Source: a bacterium (GTDB lineage: Bacteria; Electryoneota; RPQS01). Taken from it: a DNA stretch of 64,000 nt. The DNA is taken from contig JADJEH010000017.1 of the NCBI GenBank assembly GCA_016702305.1, forward strand, positions 496,001 through 560,000, written 5' to 3'. A model generated the notes under the pieces. That model did no database searches. It had not been told where the DNA came from and was given only the letters and a program-made list of their open reading frames with translations. Positions within the stretch are counted from its first letter, which is position 1; every line of letters begins with the position of its first letter. This document shows, in pieces, positions 1 through 6,648 of the stretch. The position numbers and the translations under genes are program-made.

Positions 1-2
1 AC

Positions 3-614
3 CGGGACCCCGAGCGTGTACACTTCCGCAGCCTACGGGTCATCAACGACGACAAAGTCGGACCGAGAGCGGGGTTTGGAATGCATCCGCATGATAATAT
101 GGAGATTATCACCTATGTCATGGAGGGCGAGCTGACGCATCAGGACAGCCTCGGCAACAAGGGGGCGATCCGGGCCGGAGAGTTTCAGATGATGCACGCC
201 GGAACAGGTATCCTGCATGCTGAGAAGAACGACTCGGACTCGCGGACGCACCTCTACCAGATTTGGATTTTCCCGGACAAGCGCGGACACACGCCGGGCT
301 ACGACCAGCGGCCAGCGCTGAATGGCGACTCGGCAAACAAGCTGAACCTGATCGTCTCCGCTGACGGCCGGGACGGCTCGATGCAGATGCATCAGGATGC
401 GAGTTTGCATTTAGGGAAACTCGATACGGGAACGTCGCTGGAGTATGCGATTGCACCGCAGCGCTACGCCTGGGTACAGGTCACAAAAGGGATGTTGACG
501 CTCAATGGGCTGACGCTCGCCGCTGGCGACGGCGCGGCGGTGTCGGGGGAAACAACGCTGGCGTTTACGGGTGGAACAGGCGGCGCGGAATGGCTGTTGT
601 TTGATCTGAATTGA
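3..614 (+). CDS. Pirin family protein (5' end outside window)
   Basis: The reading frame is open from the first bases, and the codons before the first internal ATG (81) already encode pirin sequence (LRVINDD, then GFGMHPHDNMEI), so the true start lies upstream of the window. Pirins are bicupin proteins; the N-terminal cupin binds iron. The metal ligands are visible as HPH, then H in ELTHQD and the H/E pair in GILHAE. The second cupin follows to the C-terminus (LFDLN). Some pirins oxidise quercetin and others act as redox-dependent regulators; nothing here decides between these. A strong terminator follows. Family assignment is firm; physiological role is unknown. Confidence 0.93.
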   Translation, partial: RDPERVHFRSLRVINDDKVGPRAGFGMHPHDNMEIITYVMEGELTHQDSLGNKGAIRAGEFQMMHAGTGILHAEKNDSDSRTHLYQIWIFPDKRGHTPGYDQRPALNGDSANKLNLIVSADGRDGSMQMHQDASLHLGKLDTGTSLEYAIAPQRYAWVQVTKGMLTLNGLTLAAGDGAAVSGETTLAFTGGTGGAEWLLFDLN

Positions 615-640
615 GCAGACTGTAAGCGTGCGAACCAGAA

Positions 641-677
641 AGCAGCCGAGGTGGTAAGCCTCGGCTGCTCGTATTTT
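641..677 (+). terminator. Rho-independent terminator, GCCGAGG stem
   Basis: Stem GCAGCCGAGG (642-651) pairs with CCTCGGCTGC (659-668) around a 7-nt loop, followed by a T-rich run. It ends the pirin transcript. The GCCGAGG/CCTCGGC core recurs in four other terminators in the first 6.6 kb. Confidence 0.85.
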
Positions 678-809
678 GTCTGGACAGTTGAGTCGCGCGT
701 TTGCAGGAGAGGTTGGCATGAGCAAAGAGCCGGCAATTCGGCAGAACTTGTAACTGTTGTGAATGGTCACTAAATTAAAGCACGTACTATATCGAAAAAG
801 GTGATCGAA

Positions 810-2111
810 ATGAACCCATCTAGCAAGATCCGAAGGGCAACGAAGGCGCTACTCATGCGCCGACTACTGATGATTGCCATCCTGTACTGTGGCTTGCTTA
901 CGTGGGGCTGTGACAAAACATGCGAGTGTACCTACTCCCCTTCACCGACGGAACCGTCAGACGAAGCGAGCATTGTGGTGACCGGCCCGGACTCCACGGT
1001 CACGGCGTGGCGCGGTCATCCTCTGCGCATCACGTGGACATCGGCAAACGTCGTGGGCAGTGTGAAAATCCTTTACAGCCGGAATGATGGCGATACGTGG
1101 CCGTTCACCATCATAGAGAGTACGATCAATGAAGGCGAGTTCTTCTGGACCGGGGACGCTCCACTGACACGTCATTGCCGCGTTCGCATACAAACCACCG
1201 GATCACCGCTTGCCTACGGCGAAAGCCCGTCCTCTTTCACACTTCAGACTTATGGCTGGACCATTGATGGTCCGGCTTCGCTATTCACCGTTCGCGCTAC
1301 TGCTACCAACGGAGTTGACCTGTTCGCTGTGGGTTCAGGCGGGTCCATCAATCAGCGCTTTGCCGCAACCGGTGAGTGGAGTGATCGAAACAGCGGCACA
1401 ACGCGGGGACTCAACGACGTGCATTTCGTGGATCAGCAGGTAGGTTGGATATGCGGAGGCAACGGCGTGATTCGACGCACAACGAACGGCGGCGTCACTT
1501 GGAGTTCGATCCCCAGTGTCAATACGATTGAGGTCCGCGCGATCCATGGATTTGACAGTATGACGGCCATGGCCGCCAGCAATATGTTGTGGCACACGGC
1601 CAACGCCGGCGCATCATGGGACACCGTGGCAGGCATGGACACCGCTATCGTGAATCGGCTGTTCTTCCACGACAGCCAACGCGCCTGCGCTGTGGGTAAC
1701 AACGGATTCATTGCGATCTCCGAAGACGGTGGTGAAACGTGGGCCGTAAGGAACTCTCATCTCTTTGCGACACTGGTTGATGTTCACTCCGCAGACGGGC
1801 AAACATATTATGCTGTGGCCTTGGAAGGCCAGGTGGTCAAGTCTGAGGATCGCGGGGAAACGTGGCGAGTCCTGGACCTTGACAACGCTCCGGCGCTAAG
1901 CTCCGTGCGTTCGCGGTCAGCACTCGAACTTCTGGTGGCGACCGGTGACTCGCGGCTGCTGCACAGCATTGACGGCGGCGATACATGGGTCTACTACAAC
2001 GTTGGATCAGAACACTACTTCAACACCCTCCTGATCGAACCGACGGGTGATGGTTGGGTCGGAGGTTCGGGCAACGTGCTTTATCGCTTAGGTATCGTAG
2101 ATTCCGAATAG
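810..2111 (+). CDS. Secreted BNR / YCF48-like beta-propeller protein
   Basis: The 433-residue protein has a basic start and a hydrophobic segment ending in LLTWGC, so it is exported and possibly a lipoprotein, although that lipobox is imperfect. ATG 810 is preferred over GTG 801 because AAAGGTGA, a good ribosome binding site, overlaps the GTG. Residues 50-145 look like an Ig/FN3-like domain. From about 150 onward there are repeated blades with the signature GG-x-TW (GGVTW, AGASW, GGETW, RGETW, GGDTW), typical of sialidase BNR and YCF48/HCF136-like propellers. Such repeats usually mediate binding; no catalytic set is evident. It stands alone between two terminators. Confidence 0.8.
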   Translation: MNPSSKIRRATKALLMRRLLMIAILYCGLLTWGCDKTCECTYSPSPTEPSDEASIVVTGPDSTVTAWRGHPLRITWTSANVVGSVKILYSRNDGDTWPFTIIESTINEGEFFWTGDAPLTRHCRVRIQTTGSPLAYGESPSSFTLQTYGWTIDGPASLFTVRATATNGVDLFAVGSGGSINQRFAATGEWSDRNSGTTRGLNDVHFVDQQVGWICGGNGVIRRTTNGGVTWSSIPSVNTIEVRAIHGFDSMTAMAASNMLWHTANAGASWDTVAGMDTAIVNRLFFHDSQRACAVGNNGFIAISEDGGETWAVRNSHLFATLVDVHSADGQTYYAVALEGQVVKSEDRGETWRVLDLDNAPALSSVRSRSALELLVATGDSRLLHSIDGGDTWVYYNVGSEHYFNTLLIEPTGDGWVGGSGNVLYRLGIVDSE

Positions 2112-2140
2112 GAGCGATTGGCGTCCAGTTGTTGCAGAGA

Positions 2141-2180
2141 CGCGAAAAAGCCGGGGCAGTTGCCTCGGCTTTTCGCATTT
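2141..2180 (+). terminator. Rho-independent terminator
   Basis: A nearly perfect long stem (GCGAAAAAGCCGGGGCA against TGCCTCGGCTTTTCGC) with a very short loop lies 30 nt after the propeller gene and is followed by ATTTTTC. It shares the GCC..CGGC core of the local terminator family. Confidence 0.8.
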
Positions 2181-2285
2181 TTCGCCGAGCGCCGATGTGT
2201 TATTCCGGGTCAGATTTGCTTCTATGCGAGGAGACGGGTAAATTCTTGTGCATCGAGTTTGGTTATATAATGTCCGGGTATATTC

Positions 2286-3512
2286 ATGCGAATCTTCTTG
2301 TATTTATCAGTGGTCGGACAGTTACTGCTGTTCGCGGCGCCGTCCGTAGCAGACAGTTTGAATGTAAGCCGATTGAGCAGGTTTACGGCAACTTGGAATG
2401 AATGCTACGCCGTGAGCGTGCGCGACTCCTTCGCCTATGTGGCGGCGGGAGACTACGGGCTGCGGATTATCAATCTTGCGAACCCCGCGCAGCCCGTCGA
2501 AGTCGGATCCGTGGTGACGCCGGGTTGGATGTGGGGTATGACGGTGGCCGGCAACTACGCGTACGCCGGCGATGGATCGAGTGGCGTTCAGATTCTTGAC
2601 ATATCGAATCCGGCAGCACCCGTTCTGACTGGGACCTATAACACACCCGGCTTCGCGTGGGGCGTCGTCGTGGCCGGGAGTTACGCGTATGTCGCCGACT
2701 TGGACCGCGGATTGAGAATTCTGAATATCACCAATCCCGCCGCACCGACGCAAACGGGATTCTTTGACACGGCGGGCGAAGCCTCTGACGTGGTGATCGT
2801 CGGGAATCTTGTCTATTTGGCGGACGGCACCGGGGGACTCAGGATATTCAACGTCACCAATCCTGCCGCGCCAACGCAGACGGGAACCTACAACACGCCG
2901 GGCGTCGCGTATGGAGTGGCGGTGGCAGGAAACTACGCGTATGTTGCCGATGAAGCAGCCGGACTGCAAGTCATCAACGTCACCAATCCCGCGGTGCCGA
3001 CGCTGACCGCTACTCTGAACACCGCGCAGACCGCGCTGAGCGTGAAGGTCTGGGATGACTTTGCCTTCGTCACCGACGGTTCGGGAGGGTTGCGGGTGAT
3101 TGACATTTCAATGCCGTCAGCACCATTCGAGGTTGGCTTTTATGATGGACCGGGAACGTCGTGGAGTGTCGCGGTTGACGGCTGCAAGGCCGTTGTCGCG
3201 GAAGGAACGGCTTTAAGCACCTATGATGTGTCCGCGTGTGCCTGCCAAGTGCGACCGAATCCGCCGGGACAGTTGGTCATTCGCTGCGCGGATGTCCCGA
3301 ACACCATCCGTCTGCAATGGAACCCCGTTGAGCAAGATGAAGCCGGGAACTCCATCAGCATCGCACGCTATGTGATCTACCGCGCACCGAGCCTCAACAG
3401 TGCCGTGTGGGATTCAATCGGAGTTCCAACGCCGCCCGACACGACCGTATTCATGGACGCAAACGCCACGGCGGAGATTCGTTTCTATCGTATCCGGGCC
3501 ATAGGCGAGTAA
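2286..3512 (+). CDS. Secreted LVIVD-repeat beta-propeller protein
   Basis: A 408-residue protein with a clear signal peptide (about residues 1-23, ending APSVADS). Residues 30-300 are six or seven repeats of about 42 residues, each of the form 'G-x-Y-A-Y-V-A-D..GLRI-x-N-I-T-N-P-A-x-P', the LVIVD pattern of surface proteins that fold as propellers. The repeats are very similar to each other at DNA level, especially 2600-3000, which suggests recent internal duplication. The last 90 residues (RPNPPGQLVIR onward) resemble an FN3-type domain. There is no sorting domain at the end. Ligand unknown. It is followed directly by a terminator. Confidence 0.85.
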   Translation: MRIFLYLSVVGQLLLFAAPSVADSLNVSRLSRFTATWNECYAVSVRDSFAYVAAGDYGLRIINLANPAQPVEVGSVVTPGWMWGMTVAGNYAYAGDGSSGVQILDISNPAAPVLTGTYNTPGFAWGVVVAGSYAYVADLDRGLRILNITNPAAPTQTGFFDTAGEASDVVIVGNLVYLADGTGGLRIFNVTNPAAPTQTGTYNTPGVAYGVAVAGNYAYVADEAAGLQVINVTNPAVPTLTATLNTAQTALSVKVWDDFAFVTDGSGGLRVIDISMPSAPFEVGFYDGPGTSWSVAVDGCKAVVAEGTALSTYDVSACACQVRPNPPGQLVIRCADVPNTIRLQWNPVEQDEAGNSISIARYVIYRAPSLNSAVWDSIGVPTPPDTTVFMDANATAEIRFYRIRAIGE

Positions 3513-3533
3513 GCGACCCTATAGGAGACAACA

Positions 3534-3566
3534 AGAAAGCCGAGGCTCATCACCTCGGCTTTTTGT
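3534..3566 (+). terminator. Rho-independent terminator, GCCGAGG stem
   Basis: Stem AAAGCCGAGG (3536-3545) and CCTCGGCTTT (3553-3562), loop CTCATCA, then a T tract. The stem and loop are the same as in the minus-strand terminator at 5272-5300. Confidence 0.88.
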
Positions 3567-3567
3567 T

Positions 3568-3587
3568 GTCGAGCCGGAAGCTCGAGC
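3568..3587. repeat. Palindromic intergenic module GTCGAGCCGGAAGCTCGA
   Basis: A short palindrome directly after the terminator. A near copy lies at 5306-5324 and a variant (TCCGGCCAGAGGCCGGACCT) at 62341-62360. In the latter two the palindrome is followed by CTAAGT or CTAGGT, which points to one repeat family. Confidence 0.6.
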
Positions 3588-3608
3588 TATCGGTATCGCG
3601 TCAAACGC

Positions 3609-3634
3609 GGGCGGATTGGCATCCGCCCCTACAT
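3609..3634. repeat. Palindromic intergenic module GGGCGGATTGGCATCCGCCC
   Basis: REP-like hairpin followed by CTACAT. A near copy with the same tail is at 5346-5371. A related hairpin with tail CTTCTAATGTA is at 34732-34762. Confidence 0.65.
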
Positions 3635-3671
3635 AAAAAACGCGGCGACCCCTTCGAGCCGCCGCGCAAGC

Positions 3672-3696
3672 GCAATGGTCCAGCGTCCACGCTGGC
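3672..3696 (-). repeat. Dispersed intergenic repeat, copy A
   Basis: Reverse orientation of the motif CCAGCGTGGACGCTGGACCC followed by ATTGC. It overlaps the last base of the anti-sigma-like gene's stop codon. Other copies: 5231-5264, 35137-35170 (reverse) and 60226-60250. Confidence 0.7.
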
Positions 3697-4598
3697 TACT
3701 TCATCAGGATCATCGTGCGGCTGAATTGGTTGTCGCCGACCTTCATTAGATAGAGATAGGTGCCGGTGGCGAGGTTTGAGCCGTCGAAACTGACCGTATG
3801 CGAACCGGCGGACTGATAACCGTTGACGAGTGTGGCCACTTCGCGGCCCGTCAGATCGAAGACCTTCAGCGAAACTTCCGCGCCCTCCTTCAACTCGAAC
3901 GGAATCTGCGTCGTGGGGTTGAACGGATTCGGGTAGTTCTGCTTTAGCTCGAAGTTGCCGACCAGTTGCGGCGCTGCTTCGAAAGTCGGCGCTTCGGTAT
4001 CCGTGCCTTCAATGATGCGTTCGACCTGGCCGTGCTCAGCATGCATTGCCTTTAGTTCTTCGGCTGTAATGGTCTTCTCACCATTCACCGTGAAAGTCTT
4101 GCCGCCATCCCGGCTTTCAATAACCATCGTCTTTTCCATCGGGCCCGAGCCGTCGCCTTTGTCTGTCACATCGGCTTCGACGAACACCATCTTCTTTGCG
4201 CCATCTTTCTTCAGCAATTCGGCATTGGCCGGATCGGCCGGATCAAAAGTCCACTCGCCATTGCCGCATTCGGTTCCCATCCGCTGCATGTGCGCGGCAA
4301 CGGAATCGGCCGGGCCTTCGATCTCCATCGTCTGAATATGATACTCCTGCTTGCCGTCCGCGGACGTGAAGAAGGCCTCATGCCGGACGACGCGCACGAC
4401 ATCGTTCACCCAATTGGGATTGGCGACGGTCAAACCCGTCAAACCCACGACAAAGACGAGCGTGGCGGCGAGTACGGATGCGCGCATGCGGGCACGCGGC
4501 TTGGTCGAATGCAACTTGTTGCGCAGGGCCTGACGATGCGACGGGACCGACGAGTCGGGCGCATCAACATGATTCAGCTTCTGTTCCCAGTTTTCCAT
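3696..4598 (-). CDS. Membrane protein in anti-sigma position with C-terminal sorting domain
   Basis: A 300-residue protein encoded directly after the ECF sigma factor; the stop and start overlap as TAATG, so the two are translationally coupled, the usual arrangement for an anti-sigma factor. Residues 1-38 are polar and cytoplasmic-like, 39-59 form one membrane segment, and the rest would be periplasmic. No zinc-binding anti-sigma motif (HxxxCxxC) is present. The last 75 residues (from QNYPNPFNP, through GREVATLVNG, to the final MILMK) are a FlgD/type IX-like sorting domain seen on secreted proteins of the FCB group. An anti-sigma factor with such a domain is unexpected; it may be a membrane or surface protein under control of the sigma factor. 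Confidence 0.75.
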   Translation of the reverse strand: MENWEQKLNHVDAPDSSVPSHRQALRNKLHSTKPRARMRASVLAATLVFVVGLTGLTVANPNWVNDVVRVVRHEAFFTSADGKQEYHIQTMEIEGPADSVAAHMQRMGTECGNGEWTFDPADPANAELLKKDGAKKMVFVEADVTDKGDGSGPMEKTMVIESRDGGKTFTVNGEKTITAEELKAMHAEHGQVERIIEGTDTEAPTFEAAPQLVGNFELKQNYPNPFNPTTQIPFELKEGAEVSLKVFDLTGREVATLVNGYQSAGSHTVSFDGSNLATGTYLYLMKVGDNQFSRTMILMK

Positions 4599-5173
4599 TA
4601 ACGGTTCTCCATGGTTACCTGACCTGCCTCGATGCTGAATTCGCTGAAGTCTTCGCGCAGGCCCTGATCCGCGCGAAGTTGTGCGATGCCACGGTGAATC
4701 AGGGACTTCACCGTGCCGACCGGCCGCCCGAGGATGGCGGCAGTCTCCTCTATGGACATATACTCAAAGTACCTTAGGATCAACGGTGCGCGATAGCGCT
4801 CGGGCAGCTTGCGCAACGCCTTTTGTAAGAGTTGATAGCCTTCGTTGCGCTCGATTTGGAAATTTACGGCTTCGACTTCACCGTGGTCGCACTCAATTTC
4901 GCCGGTTTCCCGCCACCAGTGCTTGGGAAAGGGGATGACCCGAGTGATCTGCCGCCGCCGGAGTTCGCGCCGCCACTCATTCACGGCGATGCGAATCAGC
5001 CAGATCCTGGCCGGAACCTGCTCCCGAAAGCGCGGCCAAGCCCGGCAGGCGCGGCTCATCGTCTCGGCGGTCAGCTCCAACGCTGCCGCTGTATCTCCTG
5101 TAGTGTGCAGAAGATAGCGCCAGACATCGTCGTAATGGCGGTCGTAAATCTCTTCAAAAGGGGTCACGTTCAT
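4598..5173 (-). CDS. ECF-type RNA polymerase sigma factor
   Basis: The 191-residue protein has sigma region 2 (EEIYDRHYDDVWRYL, about residues 7-75) and region 4 (LRKLPERYRAPLILRYFEYMSIEETA, then the helix-turn-helix GRPVGTVKSLIHRG, about 115-175). It would direct RNA polymerase to a small regulon. I chose ATG 5173 because TGGAG sits 7 nt upstream and the length fits the family. An in-frame extension to 5359 would translate the terminator and repeats, so it is rejected; ATG 5197 is possible but has a weaker ribosome site. The membrane partner follows with overlapping stop/start. Confidence 0.92.
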   Translation of the reverse strand: MNVTPFEEIYDRHYDDVWRYLLHTTGDTAAALELTAETMSRACRAWPRFREQVPARIWLIRIAVNEWRRELRRRQITRVIPFPKHWWRETGEIECDHGEVEAVNFQIERNEGYQLLQKALRKLPERYRAPLILRYFEYMSIEETAAILGRPVGTVKSLIHRGIAQLRADQGLREDFSEFSIEAGQVTMENR

Positions 5174-5230
5174 CGAGGCTCCACAGTGGGGGTTCATGAG
5201 AAGGAACCTGCGTCGAGGGGAAAGGTTGCA

Positions 5231-5264
5231 CCAGCGTGGACGCCGGACCCATTGCCGCTGGCGC
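5231..5264 (+). repeat. Dispersed intergenic repeat, copy B
   Basis: CCAGCGTGGACGCCGGACCC followed by ATTGCCGCTGGCGC; the outer part can also fold back. Matches 35137-35170 (reverse) over nearly its whole length. Confidence 0.7.
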
Positions 5265-5271
5265 GTGATGC

Positions 5272-5300
5272 AAAAGCCGAGGTGATGAGCCTCGGCTTCC
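5272..5300 (-). terminator. Terminator for the redoxin gene, GCCGAGG stem
   Basis: On the minus strand: AAGCCGAGG, loop CTCATCA, CCTCGGCTT, then TTG. It lies about 70 nt beyond the stop codon of the minus-strand gene at 5372-6481 and upstream of the sigma gene, so it separates the two transcripts. Confidence 0.75.
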
Positions 5301-5305
5301 TTGTG

Positions 5306-5371
5306 GTCGAGCCGGAGGCTCGACCTAAGTACATTTGTCGAAGGCGGGCGGATTGCCATCCGCCCCTACAT
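5306..5371. repeat. Two palindromic intergenic modules in tandem
   Basis: GTCGAGCCGGAGGCTCGACC (5306-5325) and GGGCGGATTGCCATCCGCCC (5346-5365), in the same order and spacing as at 3568-3634. Together with the terminator and the CCAGCGT repeat they give the sigma operon nearly the same flanking set on both sides. Confidence 0.65.
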
Positions 5372-6481
5372 TTACGGGCGTCTTCGCGCTTCGACCTGCT
5401 CTTTCAGCCAGACCAGAGTCTCGAGAGTGTTCTCGGGATGATTGTTGAAGACCGCACAAGGCTCGCCTTCGGGGTTGATCAGGTAATAGCGCGGGTGCTC
5501 GGAGATGCCGCCGAATTGCTCGGAGAAACGACTCGTGCTCCAGACGAAGTTGAGATTCCATTCGCGACCGTTGGCGTCGGTGCTGTCGAGAAGCGCGCGC
5601 GCACCTTCAAGTTCACCGCCGGTGTGGAAGCAATAGAGCGGAAAGGGAAGATTGTTTTCGTATGACAATTGGTTCATAAGAGGCAGCGACCGCTGCACGC
5701 AGGTCTGTCAAAGGTAAGTCCAGCACTCGATGACCGAGTAGTGGCCCCGGAAGACATCTTTGGAGAGCTTGCTGCCGTCCTTGGCAAGCGTCACATCCAG
5801 TTCGAGCGGTGCGGTCGGCAAGGCTTGCGGCACCAGCGCAAAATACTCATCAGGCATCTTGTGCGTGGCATAGTGCGTCAGACGAAAGTCGCGGATGATC
5901 TTGTCGGCAGGGTCGCAAACCGCGCCGGCCTCGAAGGCCTTGATGGCCTTGTCGTCTTGTCCGAGCTGCTTGTAATAGAAGCCCGTGTAGAGATAGGTGT
6001 CGGGTCGCTCCGGATTGGATTTTATGGCGCGCTCCATGAGCTCAATCACGCGCGGCAGAGAATCCGGGCCACCCGCACCAATGGCGACGCCTTTGAGACG
6101 CAATCCCCAGTAGTCATTGGGATTGCCGGCGAGAATCTGATCGGCGACGCGATTCGAGATGGCTCCATCATTGGCGGCGCGAGCGTACAAATAGTGAGCG
6201 GCATTGCTGTTGTGAGAGTTGGCAAAATCTGAAAAGAACTTGACCGGGTTGTCAAGCAACGGAGTCAACGCATCCTGCGCGATGCGGCCGATGCTCACGT
6301 CGTCCGGGAATTTCTCCAGTGCGACGATCGCGATTTCCTTGCGCTTAATGTCATCCGGGGCATTCGCGAGGTCGGCGCGCAGCTTGGTCTCCGCCTCCGG
6401 AACGACATACAGCCTGGGCGAGTACTGCGCCTCCGCCTGGGCAAGCAAAGCCAGTAAACATAACAAAGTCAAAAGTTTCAT
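5372..6481 (-). CDS. Candidate selenoprotein: secreted TPR-like and thioredoxin-fold (TlpA/redoxin-like) protein with in-frame TGA
   Basis: Read as one frame of 369 residues with TGA at codon 258 (5710-5708). Residues 1-19 are a signal peptide (LLALLAQAEAQ). Residues 20-215 are helical, with a TPR-like stretch (DTYLYTGFYYKQLGQDDKAIKAF). Then comes a thioredoxin fold: VIECWTYL-[TGA]-QTC-VQRSLPLMNQL aligns with the usual W-x-x-W-C-x-x-C-x-x-x-x-P-x-L, the TGA replacing the first, nucleophilic cysteine. Further on, EHPRYYLINPEGEP matches the cis-proline loop. The frame is unchanged across the TGA, so this is not a frameshift. A SECIS-like hairpin follows at once. The likely role is a periplasmic thiol/selenol oxidoreductase. 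Alternatives are a TGC/TGT-to-TGA sequencing error or a real nonsense mutation. No sel genes are in the window. Confidence 0.72.
5682..5698 (-). promoter_or_regulatory. Putative bacterial SECIS element
   Basis: In the mRNA, beginning 10 nt after the UGA: G, bulged U, GCAGC, loop GGUC, GCUGC, C. That is five Watson-Crick pairs, a bulged U and one further G-C pair in 17 nt. The loop starts with G and lies 16 nt after the UGA. From memory, the E. coli fdhF minimal SECIS is also 17 nt with a bulged U and a GGUC loop. The fold is by eye; free energy was not computed. Confidence 0.6.
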
Positions 6482-6563
6482 CGGGCACCTCGGATTGGGT
6501 TGCGGGACCTCACCTATTGGCTTAGACGGGACGTAATCGAAAAAGTTACCGGCGCGGAAACAG

Positions 6564-6590
6564 AAGCCGAGGTGTTTGCCTCGGCTTTCT
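6564..6590 (-). terminator. Terminator, GCCGAGG stem
   Basis: AAGCCGAGG (6564-6572), 6-nt loop, CCTCGGCTT (6579-6587). It lies between the minus-strand ChaN-like gene and the start of the candidate selenoprotein gene, so it would terminate the former. The T tail on the minus strand is poor (CTTCTGTTTCC). Confidence 0.6.
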
Positions 6591-6648
6591 TGTTGGGCCC
6601 AACTGTTTGACCCCCCCTAACCCCCGGAGGACCGGGGGGAATGCCGAA

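Noticed and set aside
2322..2969. Long minus-strand open frame opposite the LVIVD gene
   Set aside because: Composed of His/Arg/Gly-rich sequence mirroring the repeats of the plus-strand gene; no family features.
5174..5359. N-terminal extension of the sigma factor
   Set aside because: It would translate a terminator and repeat modules (EAEAHHLGF is the hairpin read as protein), and the family starts near ATG 5173.
5372..5698. Two separate genes split at the TGA
   Set aside because: The downstream half has no plausible ribosome site, no signal peptide, and starts in the middle of a thioredoxin motif in the same frame.
5372..6481. Reading TGA as a sense codon by an altered genetic code
   Set aside because: Many genes here end with TGA at the expected family C-terminus (pirin, GT4, PHP, etfA neighbours), so TGA is a normal stop.
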